A stretch of DNA of 64,000 nucleotides from Solitalea longa (GTDB lineage: Bacteria > Bacteroidota > Bacteroidia > Sphingobacteriales > Sphingobacteriaceae). The DNA lies in contig NZ_PQVF01000003.1 in NCBI RefSeq assembly GCF_002920915.1, positions 124,001-188,000 on the forward strand, read 5' to 3'. The notes below the pieces were generated by a model. That model saw only the letters and a list, made by a program, of their open reading frames with translations, was not told the origin of the DNA and made no database searches. This document shows, one piece after another, positions 1 through 9,033 of this stretch. Made by a program: the position numbers and the translations under genes. Within the stretch, counting starts at the first letter, position 1, and each line of letters opens with the position of its first letter.

Positions 1-2177
1 TCACCGGTTTTCTCGCGAATGAACTCCATACCAAGTGTGTATTTTCCAGGAGTCAGTTCAATAGAAGAAACCAGTTGTTGTTCGGGCTTAATACCAAGGA
101 AGTTATATACATAATAGAGTTTCTTGTTCTTGATAAATAGGGTGTGACCACCAAAACGTGAGCCATGGGCGAAGAGTACACCGGAAGCGGTAGCCTCTTT
201 AATCTCTACATCAGCTACTATTTTATAAGAACGGCCACGTAAATTCACAGCCACACCTTCCGGCACTGGAGCAGTACCTGGATAATAAACATATCTTTCA
301 CGAGCCTTTTCTTCGGCTGGTCGTTCAACACCTAATACTTCTACCGCGGTGCGGTCATCCAATGGTAATACCAGGTTTTTATCGGCCTCATCATTCCAGG
401 CAGCTATTAATTCTTTTAGTTTTTCAGGATTTTCCTTTGCCAGATTTTTAGATTCTGAACGATCAACATTTGTATTATATAACTCCCATACATCCTGATC
501 AAAATGTCCTTTGCTCGAAAGTGGAGCATGCAAGGTTATAGCCTTCCATCCATCTTTCCAAATGGCACGGGTACCCAACATGGCATAATACTGAATATGC
601 TTTTGAGTAGGATCATCGGGTTTAGCATCAAATGTGTAACGCATTGATACCCCTGAAAGTGGGTACTGCCCAACACCTCTATACACATTTGGCATTTGAA
701 GACCACAGATATCTAATATAGTTGGAACTATATCGGTAGAATGATGATACTGATTTCGTATTTCGCCATGGGCCTTAATGCCTTTCGGCCATGAGATTAC
801 TAATGGATCACAAGTACCACCGGCATATTCGCTGTATCTTTTAAACATTTTAAATGGAGTGGAAAAGGCTGCAGCCCATCCTGTTGGATAATGTTCATAA
901 GTATCAGGCCCGCCCATTTTATCGATGTATTTTAAATTCTCTGATAACTCATCCGGATAACCATTAAAGAATTTATTTTCATTCACCGAGCCATTAGGTG
1001 AACCTTCTCCTGAAGCACCATTATCGGCCGCATAAATCACAACGGTATTTTCTAATTGACCGGTTTTTTCTAAATAATCGATAATACGGCCAACCTGTGC
1101 GTCGGTATATTCCGAAAAACCTGCATACACTTCCGCCAAACGTGAGAATAATTTCTTTTCATCTGGCTTTAACTCATTCCACGGCCGAACAAAATCGCCG
1201 GCAACAGCAACATTTGGTGGTAATGGGTTAAAATTTGTAAGATCAGTGCCTTTGGTGATAATTCCTTTTTCGATCATACGTGGAAGCACCCATTTTCGAT
1301 ACGCATCATAACCTTCATCAAATTTACCTTTGTACTTGGCGATGTATTCGGCAGGAGCATGATGTGGTGCATGATTTGCACCAGGACAAAACCACATAAA
1401 CCATGGTTTAGATGGATTGGTAGCTTTTTGGTCGCGAATGTATTCTAATGCTTTATCCGTCAAATCCTTGGACAAATGATACCCCTCTTCAGGTCCGTAT
1501 TTAGCTTCTGTAAAATGATTGTCTTCAACCAGATCGGGATACCACTGATTGGTTTCTCCTCCCAGAAAACCATAGTAACGATCGAAACCTAATTGTAAGG
1601 GCCATTGTTTACGACTTGCACCCGAAGCCACGTCCTGTTCCGGAACATTGTGATTTTTCCCGATCCAGAACGTACTCCAACCATTATCCTGCAGTATCTG
1701 TCCAATGGTTGCGCATTGTTCGGGTATACGACCATGGGCGCCTGGGAACCCATTAGCAGCCTCCGTAATGGCGGCATTACCAGTAAGGTGATGATTACGA
1801 CCGGTCAATAAGGTAGAACGGGTTGGTGAGCAAAGTGCTGTAGTATGCCATTGAGTATAGATTAACCCGTTATCGGCTAGTTTTTGAAGTGTGGGCATAT
1901 TAATGCCTCCGCCAAATGGCGACCAGGCCGCCAGCCCGGTATCATCATATAAAACGAAGAGTACATTTGGTGAACCTTCCGGAGCTTTTTTAGGTGTGTA
2001 TGCGTCCCAATCAGCTTTTGAATCCCGGACATCCAATTTGATGGTGCCTTTAAAGTTTTCTTCCCTAACTTTTCGCGGATCTGCCTGTGCGGATACTTTC
2101 TGAGCGATGCCTATAAAAATACAAAAGAGAATAAAAGGCAGACTTTTCTTAAATGTTGTAATTGTATTGGCTTTCAT
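1..2177 (-). CDS. Arylsulfatase, secreted (3' end outside window)
   Basis: Hydrolyses sulfate esters, probably in the periplasm or at the cell surface. The gene reads leftward from an ATG at 2177 and is still open at base 1, so the C-terminus is missing; about 725 codons are visible. Residues 1-31 form a signal peptide ending in VSAQA. The metal-binding start of the fold appears as VLYDDTG near residue 77, and the sulfatase signature C-S-P-T-R-S-T-L-L-T-G-R starts at Cys116, the residue converted to formylglycine. The later NGASGEGSPNG segment fits the second metal-binding region. The signal peptide and core resemble the divergent sulfatase at 2945, suggesting an old duplication. Family assignment is firm; the natural substrate cannot be read from sequence. 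Confidence 0.95.
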   Translation of the reverse strand, partial: MKANTITTFKKSLPFILFCIFIGIAQKVSAQADPRKVREENFKGTIKLDVRDSKADWDAYTPKKAPEGSPNVLFVLYDDTGLAAWSPFGGGINMPTLQKLADNGLIYTQWHTTALCSPTRSTLLTGRNHHLTGNAAITEAANGFPGAHGRIPEQCATIGQILQDNGWSTFWIGKNHNVPEQDVASGASRKQWPLQLGFDRYYGFLGGETNQWYPDLVEDNHFTEAKYGPEEGYHLSKDLTDKALEYIRDQKATNPSKPWFMWFCPGANHAPHHAPAEYIAKYKGKFDEGYDAYRKWVLPRMIEKGIITKGTDLTNFNPLPPNVAVAGDFVRPWNELKPDEKKLFSRLAEVYAGFSEYTDAQVGRIIDYLEKTGQLENTVVIYAADNGASGEGSPNGSVNENKFFNGYPDELSENLKYIDKMGGPDTYEHYPTGWAAAFSTPFKMFKRYSEYAGGTCDPLVISWPKGIKAHGEIRNQYHHSTDIVPTILDICGLQMPNVYRGVGQYPLSGVSMRYTFDAKPDDPTQKHIQYYAMLGTRAIWKDGWKAITLHAPLSSKGHFDQDVWELYNTNVDRSESKNLAKENPEKLKELIAAWNDEADKNLVLPLDDRTAVEVLGVERPAEEKARERYVYYPGTAPVPEGVAVNLRGRSYKIVADVEIKEATASGVLFAHGSRFGGHTLFIKNKKLYYVYNFLGIKPEQQLVSSIELTPGKYTLGMEFIREKTG

Positions 2178-2588
2178 ATTGTATTCGTTTTGTTGAGTTG
2201 AAATCTGTTTCCCCATTGAAAAAATCACACATATTGAGACCATGAATCTGGGTAGTAATTCAAACGAAAAAACAGCTAGTTCATGGGGGATTAAATGCCT
2301 TTTTACTTTTTAGGTAACTGCAACCGGAGAGGTCTGTTGTAGAGACGATGAGAGAGCGCAATTAAAAAAACAGTAATGAGGTTTGTAGGAGTTAAATTCC
2401 TTATTCTCGTTGAACGAATGGTATCTTTCTTACCATAGTTAAAGATAGTTTATACAGTAGAATTTAACCGACTATTTTATTGTTGGTATTATTCAAATTA
2501 ATTAATAATCAGGTAACTACAAAAAAAACAAGCTGCTTTTTCTTTCCAAAAAGTAAAAACCAAATGTCTTCTAACAATGGTTAATTAA
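2178..2588. other. Intergenic region between divergent sulfatases
   Basis: This AT-rich stretch must hold the promoter of the leftward sulfatase, and together with the rest of the gap up to 2944 it separates the two divergent genes. I see no clear TAnnTTTG motif, RNA gene or repeat in it. Confidence 0.5.
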
Positions 2589-2717
2589 AGTTCATTACAG
2601 TCATTTCTCGAAGCTAAAAGCAAAGAATGGGAACTATTGATTAATGGGGTTAAGCAAATTAAGTTATACTACGAACCGGAGTCAAAAAAACTTGCCTTCA
2701 AAAGATGGTTTGGGTAG
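2589..2717 (+). pseudogene. Possible gene tail, family unknown
   Basis: After an in-frame stop at 2586 a frame of 42 codons runs to a TAG at 2715 and reads like real protein: it contains KEWELLINGVKQIKLYYEP and ends KRWFG. There is no ATG in a usable place, and nothing upstream continues the frame. I read it as the C-terminal end of a lost gene. I do not recognise the family, and a chance open frame of this length is possible. Confidence 0.35.
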
Positions 2718-2944
2718 AATGGCTAATTATCCCTGTAGAATAAAAACAACTCTATCGATGATTAATTTGGAATTGTAAGCATATGGAAATCAATAAATTC
2801 TTGTTTTTTTATAAATTTAAGTATAGCCTCAATACTACAGCTAAAGACTTTGATGGGAGTACACAGGTATCTGCCGATTCTTTAAAAGCTGAAGATTCAT
2901 GAATAAGAATAACCTCTTTAAAACCCGTACTAATAGATAAATAT

Positions 2945-5362
2945 ATGAAGCTCTCTCTAACTGCAACAATCAAGAAAAATATTGCGCTCTTTATCTTATG
3001 CCTGTTTTGGGGCATACCTCAAAAGGTATCTGCTCAGGTAGATCCTTCACAAAAGAATTGGCCCGACAGAACAATTTTACCTATTGAACCTTATCAAAAA
3101 GTAGGTAAGGTCGCACCTACAATTAAGAGTTCAGACCCCATTGACTGGCCAAAAGAAATCAGTGCACCTGAGGGTGCTCCAAACGTATTATTAATCATGA
3201 TTGATGACGTTGGATTTGGGGCAACTTCTACTTTTGGCGGTCCAATCCCCACTCCAAATTTTGATGCACTGGCAGCAAATGGATTAAAGTATAACCGCTT
3301 TCATACCACGGCCGTTTGTTCTCCTTCAAGAGCAGCGCTTATCACGGGTAGAAACCATCATACTGCAGCCACCGGGATCATTATGGAATTCTCAACACCT
3401 TTTCCAGGATACAATAGTTTAGTACCGCGTAGCGTGGCGACTATCGGTAAAATCTTAACCGACAATGGTTACGGTACTTCTTGGTTTGGTAAAAATCATA
3501 ATGTCCCCGACTGGCAGTCAACACCAGCAGGGCCTTTTAACTTATGGCCTACCGGTTTAGGTTTCGAATATTTTTATGGCTTCCTTGGGGCTGACGCACA
3601 TCAGTTCAGACCTGCTTTATTTGAAGGAACAAAGCCTGTTGACCCCTATTTTAAAGATGGTAAAGTAGATCCGGATTATATTTTAGATAAGGATTTGGCT
3701 GATCATGCTATACATTGGATACAAACGCAAAAAAACGTTTCGCCTAATAAACCTTTTTTCGCTTATTATACACCAGGAACGGCACATGCTCCACATCAGG
3801 CACCTAAAGAGTGGATTGCAAAATTTAAAGGAAAATTTGACCAGGGGTTCGACAAAAAACGGATAGCAACCTACGAGAATCAAAAGAAATTAGGAATTAT
3901 TCCTGCGGATGCAAAATTAGCACCAACACCTGCCGATTATCAAAAATGGGATAAACTCAGCCCTGGTATGAAAAAGGTAGCGGCAAGAGAAATGGAAGTT
4001 TATGCAGGAATGCTGGCTTATTGTGATTATCAAATTGGAAGAATTATCCAGTCAATTAAAGACTTAGGACAGTATGACAATACACTGGTCATTTTTATAA
4101 TGGGTGATAACGGTTCCAGTGCGGAAGATCCAACTGGTCAGGGATTGACAAGTGAAATAGGTATTATGGTAAATGGAGAAGTGGATACGGAAGAGTTTAT
4201 GCTGAAAAACTTAGACGAATTTGGCGGACCCTGGATGGCTGAACATTATTCACATAGCTGGGCACATGCTATGAATACGCCTTACCAATGGGACAAAAAA
4301 ATTGCTTCGCATTTAGGTGGCAGTCGCACCGGAATGGTTATTTCATGGCCAGCAAGAATTAAACAAGTGGGTCAGATTCGTAGTCAATTTACACACATTA
4401 CTGATATTGTTCCAACCATTCTTGAAGCGGCAAGTATCCCGCAACCCACAAAAGTAGACGGTTTTGATCAAACACCTATGGCAGGAAAAAGCCTTGTATA
4501 TTCTTTTGACAATGCAAATGCTCCTGAAACACATAAAACTCAGTATTTTGAAGTGATCGCCAACAGGGCTTTCTACAAAGACGGCTGGATGGCAAGTACA
4601 ACACCTAGAAATTTACCTTGGCAAGGTCATCCTGTACCATCAGAAGACCCTGTAAAGGACTATAAATGGGAGTTATATGACCTTACAAAAGATTTTACAC
4701 AATCAAATGATATTGCGGCAAAAAATCCTGAAAAGCTGAAAGAAATGCAGGCAGCTTTTATGGAAGAAGCTGAAAAATATAAAGTATTCCCTTTTGATGA
4801 TCGTTATATTGATAGGGTAAACCCGGAAAATCGCCCTAATCTAAATAAAGGCAGAACCCAATTTGTATTCCATGAAGGTACTTCACGTATTACTGAAGGA
4901 ATGGCTCCAAATATGAAAAATACCTCTTTCAGTATTACGGCCGAAGTGGATGTTAAAGCTGGACAAGAAGGTATGATTATTACACAAGGAGGATATTTTG
5001 CAGGGTTAGCATTGATGTTGCAAAAAGGGAAACCAACTTTCTCATATGCATTTTCTCATTATCCGAATCACAAATGGACCATCCAGTCTCCAACTGCATT
5101 AACTGCCGGCAAACATACTATTGTTTTAAATTTTGATTATTCAGGTGGGGGAGTTGGAAAACCAGCAAAAGCTACAATATTGGTTGATGGTCAGAAAGTG
5201 GCGGAAGGAAATATAGAAAAAACAGTTCCTAGTCGTTTCTCAGCGGACGAAACTTTAGATGTAGGAGAAGATTTTGGTACGCCAGTAAGCAGAGACTATG
5301 AAGTGCCTTTTACATTCCAGGGCGAAATAATCAAAGTAACTGTCGATTTAAAAAGTAACTAA
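2945..5362 (+). CDS. Arylsulfatase, secreted, 805 aa
   Basis: A second sulfatase, transcribed away from the first. The signal peptide (residues 1-30, ending KVSAQ) matches that of its neighbour. The N-terminal metal site is seen as MIDDVGFG near residue 84, and the signature C-S-P-S-R-A-A-L-I-T-G-R begins at Cys125, the predicted formylglycine site. MGDNGSSAEDP is the later Asp-Asn metal-ligand segment. After the sulfatase fold (to about residue 600) a beta-rich C-terminal region of about 180 residues follows, as in the large Bacteroidota arylsulfatases. A strong terminator lies 11 bp after the stop, so the gene is probably monocistronic. Maturation needs an anSME-type enzyme, and none is encoded in the window. 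Substrate unknown. Confidence 0.95.
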   Translation: MKLSLTATIKKNIALFILCLFWGIPQKVSAQVDPSQKNWPDRTILPIEPYQKVGKVAPTIKSSDPIDWPKEISAPEGAPNVLLIMIDDVGFGATSTFGGPIPTPNFDALAANGLKYNRFHTTAVCSPSRAALITGRNHHTAATGIIMEFSTPFPGYNSLVPRSVATIGKILTDNGYGTSWFGKNHNVPDWQSTPAGPFNLWPTGLGFEYFYGFLGADAHQFRPALFEGTKPVDPYFKDGKVDPDYILDKDLADHAIHWIQTQKNVSPNKPFFAYYTPGTAHAPHQAPKEWIAKFKGKFDQGFDKKRIATYENQKKLGIIPADAKLAPTPADYQKWDKLSPGMKKVAAREMEVYAGMLAYCDYQIGRIIQSIKDLGQYDNTLVIFIMGDNGSSAEDPTGQGLTSEIGIMVNGEVDTEEFMLKNLDEFGGPWMAEHYSHSWAHAMNTPYQWDKKIASHLGGSRTGMVISWPARIKQVGQIRSQFTHITDIVPTILEAASIPQPTKVDGFDQTPMAGKSLVYSFDNANAPETHKTQYFEVIANRAFYKDGWMASTTPRNLPWQGHPVPSEDPVKDYKWELYDLTKDFTQSNDIAAKNPEKLKEMQAAFMEEAEKYKVFPFDDRYIDRVNPENRPNLNKGRTQFVFHEGTSRITEGMAPNMKNTSFSITAEVDVKAGQEGMIITQGGYFAGLALMLQKGKPTFSYAFSHYPNHKWTIQSPTALTAGKHTIVLNFDYSGGGVGKPAKATILVDGQKVAEGNIEKTVPSRFSADETLDVGEDFGTPVSRDYEVPFTFQGEIIKVTVDLKSN

Positions 5363-5372
5363 AAACATTAAT

Positions 5373-5404
5373 AACAACGCCCTTTAAAAGTAAAGGGCGT
5401 TGTT
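5373..5404 (+). terminator. Rho-independent terminator after sulfatase
   Basis: Perfect 14-bp inverted repeat (arms 5373-5386 and 5391-5404) with a 4-base loop AAAG, followed by TATTAT. It directly follows the 2945 sulfatase gene. Confidence 0.9.
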
Positions 5405-5464
5405 TATTATACGATTGGATTTGCTTTTGACTTGGGTGATTGAATGAAAACTTCCTCGAGCCAC

Positions 5465-5749
5465 TTAGTTTGCAAAGCTTTTGTTTGGTGAGAAAAAGAT
5501 CTCACTCTTAGGTAAGTTTATAGTGAAATTGTACTTACTAATCAATTTAATGCCTATTGATGCATCAAAGCCAGGGTTCCAGTTATCGCTTTGAGGTCCG
5601 CTGCTTCCCATTAATGAAACTTCTAAATCCTTTACAGGTTGCATGTTTCCAAATGAGAATTCAGAAACGTTACCTGTAAATACAGGAGTTCGCACTCCAC
5701 CAGAACCGATATTGAATCCTTTCTTTTCTGATTTAAAATTCTCTAACAA
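5465..5749 (-). pseudogene. C-terminal remnant, probably retropepsin-like aspartyl protease
   Basis: A 94-codon frame directly downstream of, and one frame away from, the truncated sigma factor. Its only candidate start is a TTG, and the frame is open further upstream into the sigma gene. The end of the translation (IGIKLISKYNFTINLPKSE, then PNKSF) resembles the C-terminus of Bacteroidota retropepsin-like aspartyl proteases, where a 'LG..FL..FN...D...K...LKPN' tail closes the domain. No catalytic D-T/S-G is present, so it is at best a tail left after a deletion. The identification is by recalled pattern and moderate; its status as a remnant is more secure. Confidence 0.5.
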
Positions 5750-5759
5750 CTTGTTTTTG

Positions 5760-6221
5760 CTAACGAATATTACGACTCAACTCAAAAATCTCGCGCATTT
5801 TGGCAGGCAAACGTGCAACTTCCTTTTCAATAACAGCCGCAAACTCACGCTCCCTTAAATGATTATCGGTAATGTACTCGCCATCTTCAATAAACTGTTG
5901 AAGGTACTCCTTATAGTTGGTGCGTAACTTTCTATGATCTAAAAGGTCAAAAAATTTGTATCTAACCGAAGTGTATAAGTAGGAAGAAAGCGAAGTTGAA
6001 ATAGTCAATTCAGAGCCTTTGTACCAGAGATTAGTAAAAACTTCCTGAACAATGTCTTGTGCATCGTCCTCATCAGAAAGAATTTTACGGGCATATACAT
6101 ACAGTATCCCCCAATAGCGTTTGTAAATTTGCTCGTATGCCCTGCGGTCGCCATCCTTAAAAATTTGTAGTAGTTCGCTGTCTGGAATGCTAACTAGTCC
6201 TACCTCTTCCAATACCTTCAT
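5760..6221 (-). pseudogene. ECF sigma factor, truncated before the region-4 helix-turn-helix
   Basis: Residues 1-100 form a good sigma-70 region 2 (LLQIFKDGDRRAYEQIYKRY, then DAQDIVQEVFTNLWYK), and the frame continues to LPAKMREIFELSRN. In intact relatives, including the sigma factor at 22027 in this window, that phrase is followed by some 50 residues holding the region-4 helix-turn-helix. Here it ends after three more codons with TAG, and unrelated sequence follows. Without the -35-binding HTH the product should not direct transcription, so I call it a pseudogene formed by deletion. No FecR or SusC partner is beside it. Confidence 0.85.
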
Positions 6222-6349
6222 TTTTGCGGGTGCAAGTATAAGAAATTGTTAGACAATAGGATAGGAGATTTTAGCCATCGCAATAAATTTGAATTTTTCG
6301 CAATGAAATGATTGATCTTACTTTAATAATATTTTGCCATTGTGATTTA

Positions 6350-6445
6350 ATGTTAGTTTTGGTTAATGTAGAAGGAAAAATTGTGGCAAAGAACTTACGA
6401 GGTGAAGCCTTGCATCAGAAAATAGAAGAGCTAATGGCAAATTAA
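6350..6445 (+). pseudogene. C-terminal remnant of a TlpA/thioredoxin-like protein
   Basis: A frame of 31 codons ending in TAA at 6443 reads LVNVEGKIVAKNLRGEALHQ followed by KIEELMAN. This is the typical last strand and helix of a periplasmic TlpA-like protein ('LID.DGKI.A.NLRG..L...L..L'). The CxxC domain that should precede it is missing. Together with the two remnants at 5465-6221 it marks a stretch where genes have been deleted. Confidence 0.55.
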
Positions 6446-6719
6446 ATGCTATGATTAACATATTTTGATTTTGAATAGTAAACTAAAAGCCATCACCAAT
6501 GGGATGGCATTTAGTATATACTTGATTCGTATTAATCCTTGCTGCATGTTTTTGTTTTTGTGGGCTCCGATGTAATTTATTGTTCTTTAAATTGGATTAA
6601 CTTCTTGATATTAGATAAGTTAGGGTAAATAAGAACTTTCTATTTTTGCCTGTTACAATTTAACTCCATCAATCATTAGGAATGGTGTTAAATTTTAAAA
6701 AGGTTTTAATTCAATCCGA
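6446..6719. other. Intergenic region upstream of uracil permease
   Basis: AT-rich gap containing the promoter motif at 6641-6648. Nothing else recognisable. Confidence 0.5.
6641..6648 (+). promoter_or_regulatory. Bacteroidota -7 promoter motif upstream of uracil permease
   Basis: TATTTTTG is an exact match to the TAnnTTTG -7 consensus of the phylum, 71 bp before the start codon. A TTG at 6605 is too far away to be a good -33 element, so the promoter call rests on the -7 match alone. Confidence 0.5.
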
Positions 6720-8045
6720 ATGAAAAATATTTTTGATAGCCAAACGAATTCCCAGGAGGAAGTTGTAATACCAGAAACCACAACAAAACCGGTACTTGAT
6801 GTACACGAAAGGCCTAACCCAGGGATGTGGCTTACCTTTAGTATTCAGCATGTATTCGCAATGTTCGGTGCAACCATTCTGGTGCCGATGCTCATTGGTT
6901 TAAATCCAAGCGTTGCATTGCTAACCAGCGGACTGGGTACACTGGCCTACCTGGCGATTACCAAAGGGAAAATTCCCATTTACTTAGGGTCTTCATTTGC
7001 ATTCATTACGCCTTTTATCGCTTTGGCCGAAAAGGGGGTAGGCGCTCAAATGCTGGGGTGTTTAGTGATTGGCATTGCCTACGTTGTAATGGCACTTATT
7101 GTTCGGGGCGTTGGGATAGAAAAGATCGTTAAATTACTTCCACCGGTAGTTACTGGTCCTATTGTTATTGTAATAGGGTTGAGCTTGGCACCTACAGCCG
7201 TTAATATGGCAACGCTGAATACCGGGCATTTCGATTGGGGATATACCTTAGTAGCGATCTTTACTTTAGCGATAACAATCTTTTTTACGAATTACGTAAA
7301 AGGTTTCTTCGGATTAATTCCGGTGTTAATGGGAATTATTTTTGGTTACCTGGCTGCGGCTTCTGCAGGGCTGGTTGATTTTTCTGCAGTTAGGGCAGCC
7401 AATTGGTTTGCGGTTCCCAATATTGTAGTGCCTTTCAAAGATTATGTTCCCGAGTTTTCATGGGCAGCTGTAACGGCAGTTATTTTTGTAGTTATTGCCC
7501 CGATTTCTGAGCATGTTGGAAATGTAACCTTATTGGGAAAAATTACTGGAAAGAATTTTATAAAGGATCCCGGGCTCGATAAATCCTTATTAGGCGATGC
7601 TACAGCAATTGGGATCTCATCAATGCTTGGCGGCGTACCCAATACCACTTATGGTGAGAATATAGGGGTAATGGCCTTAACGAGGGTGTATAGCGTCTTT
7701 GTAATTGCAGGAGCTGCTATACTGGCAATTGCCTTCAGTTTTTGCGGTAAGATCTCCGCGGTCATCATGTCGATTCCGAATGCGGTAATGGGCGGAGTTT
7801 CGCTGTTATTATTCGGCGTAATCGCATCAGGTGGTTTGCGTATGCTGATCGATAATAAAGTAAATCTTTCTGTAAACCGAAACCTGGTTATTGTAGCAAC
7901 GATACTTACGATTGGTATAGGTGGTTTCGGAATCCCGATCGGGATCTATGGGTCCATTCATGGGGTTGGACTTGCCGCTATAGCAGGAGTGATCCTTCAG
8001 CAAATATTACCAAAGAAAGAAGCAGGTTTTGGAGAGGTGAGTTGA
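6720..8045 (+). CDS. uraA: Uracil permease (NCS2/UraA family)
   Basis: A proton-coupled inner-membrane transporter taking up uracil or a closely related base. The 441 residues are almost all hydrophobic helices, as expected for the 14-segment NCS2 fold, after a hydrophilic N-terminus of about 35 residues. Characteristic motifs are QHVFAMFGATILVPML near residue 43, IYLGSSFAFITPF near residue 90 and PISEHVGNVTLLGK near residue 262, where the Glu and His lie at the substrate site in UraA-type proteins. The neighbours are unrelated and no upp or pyr gene is near. Uracil rather than xanthine is preferred because of overall likeness to UraA, but specificity is inferred. Confidence 0.88.
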   Translation: MKNIFDSQTNSQEEVVIPETTTKPVLDVHERPNPGMWLTFSIQHVFAMFGATILVPMLIGLNPSVALLTSGLGTLAYLAITKGKIPIYLGSSFAFITPFIALAEKGVGAQMLGCLVIGIAYVVMALIVRGVGIEKIVKLLPPVVTGPIVIVIGLSLAPTAVNMATLNTGHFDWGYTLVAIFTLAITIFFTNYVKGFFGLIPVLMGIIFGYLAAASAGLVDFSAVRAANWFAVPNIVVPFKDYVPEFSWAAVTAVIFVVIAPISEHVGNVTLLGKITGKNFIKDPGLDKSLLGDATAIGISSMLGGVPNTTYGENIGVMALTRVYSVFVIAGAAILAIAFSFCGKISAVIMSIPNAVMGGVSLLLFGVIASGGLRMLIDNKVNLSVNRNLVIVATILTIGIGGFGIPIGIYGSIHGVGLAAIAGVILQQILPKKEAGFGEVS

Positions 8046-8141
8046 TTTAAAATAGATTATGCCTTTTTCATTTGAATTCATCTTTCCAAAACAGGGTAAA
8101 TCATGCAAAATTTGCACAACATTTGCCAAATCTTTTTAATT

Positions 8142-8173
8142 GCAATATTTCGCATGCGTTGCAAACGCGCTAG
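8142..8173 (+). repeat. REP-like palindrome (forward), composite family, single arm
   Basis: Contains ATTTCGCATGCGTTGCAAAC followed by GCGC, a variant of the window's REP core (TTCGCACGCGTTGCAAACGCG). It lies between the permease and SDR genes. Only the REP part is recognisable here. Confidence 0.75.
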
Positions 8174-8252
8174 TGAAGGGATAATTAATACTTACACACA
8201 ATATTCATATAAAACAGGCCGAAATTCAATTTAAACACCATCAACCCTAAAC

Positions 8253-8906
8253 ATGAAAGCATTAATTTTAGGAGCTACCGGAGCTACTGGCAATGACTTG
8301 TTAAATAAGCTATTAACGGATGATGCTTTTGATCAGGTGGATATTTTTGTTAGACGTAGCTCTTCCATTCATCATGCTAAGCTAAGGGTTCATGTTATCG
8401 ATTTTGATCAACCTGAACAATGGAAAGATCTTGTGAAAGGCGATGTTTTGTTTTCATGTTTGGGAACTACCCTTAAAACGGCCGGCAGTAAAGAAGCTCA
8501 ATGGAAAATCGACTACGATTACCAATACAATTTTGCCAAAGTCGCTCGCGAAAACAATGTAACTAGCTACGTATTGGTATCAGCAGCATATGCCTCCCCT
8601 GATTCTCGTATTTTTTACTCAAGAATGAAAGGTCAGCTGGAAGAGGCTATAAAGGAATTATCCTTTCCACAATTGATCATTTTCAACCCTCCACTATTAG
8701 AACGTAAAAACAGTGATCGACCTGCTGAAGTTATTGGCCTGAAGGTTATAAAGTTTCTCAACAAAATGGGACTTTTTCTAGCCCAAAAGCCACTCTCAAC
8801 CGAAATATTAGCACAAGCCATGATAAATGTTTCCAAGTCAAAAGAAAAAGGCGTTTTCTCTTTTAAAGAAAAGGAGATATGGCAATGTGCTAATGCAAAT
8901 TGGTAA
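8253..8906 (+). CDS. Atypical SDR, NAD(P)-binding Rossmann protein (TIP30/HTATIP2-like)
   Basis: A 217-residue single-domain protein. It starts with a first beta strand and glycine-rich loop, LILGATGATGN, at residues 4-14, which binds NAD(P). FSCLGTT near residue 68 and YVLVSAAYAS near residue 109 mark strands 4 and 5, and YSRMKGQLEEAI near residue 125 carries the YxxxK pair used by this superfamily. The pattern fits the TIP30-like branch of atypical short-chain dehydrogenases, whose bacterial substrates are mostly unknown. It is a single gene flanked by REP-like repeats on both sides, so the context gives no clue to the pathway. Confidence 0.8.
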   Translation: MKALILGATGATGNDLLNKLLTDDAFDQVDIFVRRSSSIHHAKLRVHVIDFDQPEQWKDLVKGDVLFSCLGTTLKTAGSKEAQWKIDYDYQYNFAKVARENNVTSYVLVSAAYASPDSRIFYSRMKGQLEEAIKELSFPQLIIFNPPLLERKNSDRPAEVIGLKVIKFLNKMGLFLAQKPLSTEILAQAMINVSKSKEKGVFSFKEKEIWQCANANW

Positions 8907-8937
8907 TCTGAAACCTTATTGTTTTGGCCTATAAATT

Positions 8938-9004
8938 TTATTTTCGGCAACAACTTCCTAATCTTTGAGCAGTATTTCGCACGCGTTGCAAACGCGCGAG
9001 CAGG
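8938..9004 (+). repeat. Composite REP element, right half
   Basis: Starts with the conserved spacer (TTTTCGGCAACAACTTCCTAA) and ends in the REP palindrome at 8978-9000 (CGCACGCGTTGCAAACGCG). The spacer is the same as in the copies near 10.08, 14.09 and 14.66 kb, which shows that the repeat unit is longer than the palindrome. Confidence 0.85.
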
Positions 9005-9033
9005 AGTGTATACTTGGAACAAACAAATGAAAC

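Noticed and set aside
8633-9022. A 129-codon minus-strand frame
   Set aside because: It is antisense to the SDR-like gene and the REP palindrome; the plus-strand gene is well supported.
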